Assembly (NCBI GenBank): GCA_963784425.1
Contig: CAWARM010000011.1
Coordinates: 186,001-250,000, forward strand
Length of the DNA stretch: 64,000 nt
Reading direction: 5' to 3'
DNA from: SHZL01 sp963784425
GTDB lineage: Bacteria > Pseudomonadota > Gammaproteobacteria > Xanthomonadales > SZUA-36
Positions within the stretch are counted from its first letter, which is position 1. The number at the start of each line of letters is the position of its first letter. The position numbers were made by a program, and so were the translations under genes. Shown here in pieces: positions 61,839-64,000 of the stretch. A model generated the notes under the pieces. That model did no database searches and was not told the DNA's origin. It saw nothing but the letters and a program-made list of their open reading frames with translations.

Positions 61839-62588
61839 ATGGTGGCAACCCATTCCCTCACGCGGTGGAAAAAGACCGACTTCGCCTGGCTGGCACTGGC
61901 CGTTGGGATTCATTGTGCGTTACTGCTCCTGCCCTTGCACCGGTTGCTATTACCCGCTGACCTGGGGCGAGCTGAGCCGAGGCCGGTAATTACCGTTGCC
62001 CTGGTGCCTTATCCCCGCGCCGTAAAGGTTCAAACACCACCGGACCTTGAGACAATTATGGCATCGAAAGGAACTGTAGCCACGCCATTCAGGCCAGCCA
62101 GGGAATCGCGTGCGGCGCCGCCCATCCCAATTTCGGCCCCGGTCCCGACAGCGGCAGAGCCGGGCCTCGCCGACGACACCAAGACAAAGGCAGGAATAGA
62201 ACGCATTAGCGCAGCGCGCCTCGTTGACCTGGTATCGCGGATGTCGTTCACGGAGATGCCAACTCCTGCCCCCCGGAAACTGGGTTCAAGCGAATACAAT
62301 AAACGGCCGCCCATCTGGCGCACAGGAATTAACGGGAGTGGGCTCCTGATGGAGGGCAATACATTTGATGGGATGATGGCGCCAGCCGAAACCGAACTTG
62401 TCGACCGCTGGCAAGCTACCGATGGCAGTAACAACGTGGTGATCAATACGCCCAATGGCGACACGCTGTGCGGGCGTGCAGAAGCCTGGAACCCCATGCA
62501 GCCAATGGTGGAACATCTGATGATGTTCCGCAGCTGCGGTGGCGGTGGCAAGCGAACATTTTCCATGGCCGCGCGCGAACTACCCTAG
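61839..62588 (+). CDS. Single-span membrane protein with proline-rich periplasmic part
   Basis: A 249-residue protein without a recognised family. A basic N-terminus (LTRWKKTD) leads to one membrane segment (FAWLALAVGIHCALLLLPLH). A proline/alanine-rich stretch (about residues 55-115) follows, then a C-terminal part with two cysteines (DTLCGRAEAW and FRSCGGGG). The layout, inner-membrane anchor plus proline-rich linker, recalls TonB or TolA-like energy transducers, but the C-terminal domain does not resemble TonB. It is divergent from icd. CATAAT near 61806 is a possible -10. Confidence 0.6.
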   Translation: MVATHSLTRWKKTDFAWLALAVGIHCALLLLPLHRLLLPADLGRAEPRPVITVALVPYPRAVKVQTPPDLETIMASKGTVATPFRPARESRAAPPIPISAPVPTAAEPGLADDTKTKAGIERISAARLVDLVSRMSFTEMPTPAPRKLGSSEYNKRPPIWRTGINGSGLLMEGNTFDGMMAPAETELVDRWQATDGSNNVVINTPNGDTLCGRAEAWNPMQPMVEHLMMFRSCGGGGKRTFSMAARELP

Positions 62589-62784
62589 CGAACTTCACCA
62601 AAAGCCTGAAGTTTTCGCCAATTCGATCCACCATTGGCCGCCTCGGCGCGTGCACGAGTTTTGAACCGATGGGCGGACGCCCCAAAAAAACGGCGTAGAG
62701 CATGGCTCACCGTCCGCACGGAATTTTGGCATGTATCCTGCTTATCTCTCTGCAACACCGACCGCAATACAGCAGGAGGAAAAA

Positions 62785-63018
62785 ATGGGTAGTGGATCCT
62801 GTGGTAACGTCATCGCCGCACTTGCCAGTTTTTTTGTACCGGGCCTGGGGCAATTGTTGCAAGGGCGCTGGCTAATCGCCGCCTGCATGTTCATTTTGAC
62901 TGCCTTGCTGTGGTTGATACTGCTAGGCTGGATCATTCATTTGTGGTCCATCATCGATGCTGCCTTGTTTGCGCCTTCACAACCGCCTGCAAGCCGTTAC
63001 CACTATAGGGCTTATTGA
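62785..63018 (+). CDS. Small TM2-like two-span membrane protein
   Basis: A 77-residue protein from ATG 62785, just after AGGAGGAAAA, a very strong ribosome site. The hydrophobic segments are NVIAALASFFVPGLGQLLQG and ACMFILTALLWLILLGWIIH, and a C-terminal WSIIDAALF is followed by a Pro-rich tail. The FxPGLGQ..G and WSIIDA texts are typical of TM2-like small membrane proteins. The frame open from 62731 was rejected in favour of the strong site. The function is unknown. Confidence 0.8.
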   Translation: MGSGSCGNVIAALASFFVPGLGQLLQGRWLIAACMFILTALLWLILLGWIIHLWSIIDAALFAPSQPPASRYHYRAY

Positions 63019-63239
63019 TCCGGGCAAGCGAATTGCACCCTGACCGCAACACAGGCAACATCTGGCAATCACCTTCACGAACCCACGGCATTGATTTCTA
63101 TCTGCAAATCGCAGCGTGCCAGGGATGCCTGGTTGCAATATCGCCTTGAGCGCAATTCGCTGCTACGCTTGGCCGGCCCGGATGCGCCGCCGGCGTAATC
63201 TGCTACCATTCCTGCAACTCGATACCCGACGGATGGCCC

Positions 63240-63665
63240 ATGTTTTATCAACCGATACTAATGCCCATGCTCAGCATGGTGTTGCTGACTTTCCTGGTAT
63301 GGTTGTTCATGTACATCACGCGTCTTGGTGAAATGAGCAGCAGGAAGATTCACCCCCAGCAGCTTGCAACGCGGGCCGAAGCAGCTTCCGTGCTGACGCG
63401 CTCCGCGGCCCCGGCAGACAATTTCAAGAACCTGTTTGAAATGCCGGTGCTGTTTTACGTGATCATCCTGCTTTCGCTGGTTTTGTTAATCCAGGATGAA
63501 ACACTGGTGCGACTGGCTTGGGCTTTCGTGGCTTTGCGGCTACTGCACAGCCTGATTCACTGCACCTACAATCGAACCATGCACAGATTCGGCGCGTATC
63601 TTGCCAGCTCACTCGTCTTGATCGCCATGTGGATCAGGGTCAGCGCATACGTGTTGACGCAATGA
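63240..63665 (+). CDS. MAPEG-family membrane protein
   Basis: A 141-residue, four-helix integral membrane protein of the MAPEG family (microsomal glutathione transferase/leukotriene synthase-like). Family marks are the loop DNFKNLFEMPVLFY and the segment LRLLHSLIHCTYNRTMHRFG with conserved Arg, His and Asn. Many bacterial members have no proven activity. Its TGA overlaps the ATG of the next gene (ATGA), which encodes a GFA protein, a fold also connected with glutathione adducts. Confidence 0.88.
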   Translation: MFYQPILMPMLSMVLLTFLVWLFMYITRLGEMSSRKIHPQQLATRAEAASVLTRSAAPADNFKNLFEMPVLFYVIILLSLVLLIQDETLVRLAWAFVALRLLHSLIHCTYNRTMHRFGAYLASSLVLIAMWIRVSAYVLTQ

Positions 63666-64000
63666 AGCCGGGGCAGGCAGCAGTAGGTGGCCACGTTAAC
63701 GGGGGGTGCCTGTGTGGCGCCGTACGTTTCACCGTCACGCTGCCCAGCAAGTGGTGTGCACATTGCCACTGCAACATGTGCCGACGAACCCACGGCGCGG
63801 GTTTTGTCACCTGGTTTGGCGTGGATAGCGAATACTTCAAATTAACGCAAGGCGAGCAGTTGCACTGGTATGTTTCATCGCCGGGGGCAAGGCGCGGATT
63901 CTGCCGGGTTTGCGGCAGCAGCATGCTGTTCGAATCCAGCCGCTGGAGTGGCGAAACCCACATCGCCCTGGCTTGCGTTGACGGCCCCATAGACCGCGCA
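63662..64000 (+). CDS. GFA (CENP-V/glutathione-dependent formaldehyde-activating) family protein, cut at window edge
   Basis: The first 113 codons of a zinc-binding GFA-domain protein; the 3' end is outside the window. The cysteine pattern of the fold is visible: GGCLCGAV near residue 16, CHCNMCRR near 35 and CRVCGS near 85. The typical TWFGVDSEYFKLTQG and FCRVCGSSM order supports the family. Only a few members act on S-hydroxymethylglutathione; most are uncharacterised. It is coupled to the MAPEG gene by a four-base overlap. Confidence 0.87.
   Translation, partial: MKPGQAAVGGHVNGGCLCGAVRFTVTLPSKWCAHCHCNMCRRTHGAGFVTWFGVDSEYFKLTQGEQLHWYVSSPGARRGFCRVCGSSMLFESSRWSGETHIALACVDGPIDRA

Noticed and set aside
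1..64000. CRISPR arrays, tRNA or rRNA genes, insertion sequences, integrases, prophage
   Set aside because: No regularly spaced repeats, cloverleaf with CCA-proximal features, transposase or integrase motifs were seen on reading both strands; all long frames are explained by chromosomal families.

Overview
The window is a dense, chromosomal, housekeeping-rich stretch of a gammaproteobacterium with fairly high GC. The main clue is gene order: rpoE-rseA-rseB-rseC-mucD followed by lepA-lepB-DUF4845-rnc-era-recO-pdxJ, the arrangement known from Pseudomonas (algU-mucABCD) and marine relatives. NADP-type isocitrate dehydrogenase, the very large NAD-dependent glutamate dehydrogenase, an AcuI-type reductase and the NT5-type nucleotidase fit a free-living, probably marine heterotroph. 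The genus cannot be fixed from the sequence alone. No rRNA, tRNA, insertion sequence, integrase or CRISPR array was seen.

Layout. 1-2.6 kb: the visible part of a YdbH/AsmA-like envelope protein and a receiver-HPt protein. 2.6-13.5 kb: the minus-strand block rpoE to pdxJ (envelope stress, protein export, translation and RNA processing, DNA repair, vitamin B6). 13.5-18.9 kb: plus-strand ALDH7-type dehydrogenase, pyrD, murB and an M28 lipoprotein peptidase. 19-28.5 kb: minus-strand glutaryl-CoA-type dehydrogenase, 5'-nucleotidase, a kinase-fold protein, nadK and the giant glutamate dehydrogenase. 28.6-33.3 kb: an ArsR-methyltransferase fusion and metH. 33.3-38.5 kb: a minus-strand nucleotide-sugar operon (UDP-glucuronate epimerase, ugd, gmd, fcl, DUF2058). 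38.6-42 kb: an FkpA-type isomerase and a YtrA-type GntR/ABC operon. 42-46 kb: fumC, purB, roxA. 46-53 kb: the 2-oxoglutarate dehydrogenase operon sucA-sucB-lpd followed by an acuI/yhdH-like gene. 53-64 kb: single-domain response regulator, peroxiredoxin, OsmC protein, gyrA, ppiA, lpxH, a methyltransferase, a DUF455 ferritin-like protein, icd and small membrane or unknown proteins, ending in a MAPEG-GFA pair.

The most striking observation is that three consecutive genes of the anti-sigma-E module (rseA, rseB, rseC) each carry one frameshift within about 1.6 kb. The sigma factor upstream and the protease mucD downstream are intact, and I saw no other frameshift in the window. Either this is local sequence error or the brake on sigma-E has recently been lost; in Pseudomonas, mutations in the same genes switch on mucoidy. 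The rseC lesion sits exactly on an AAACCCG heptamer of the -1 slippery pattern, so recoding is a third option for that gene. Many start codons were moved inward from the longest open frame using Shine-Dalgarno matches, promoters and family length; the reasons are given per gene.
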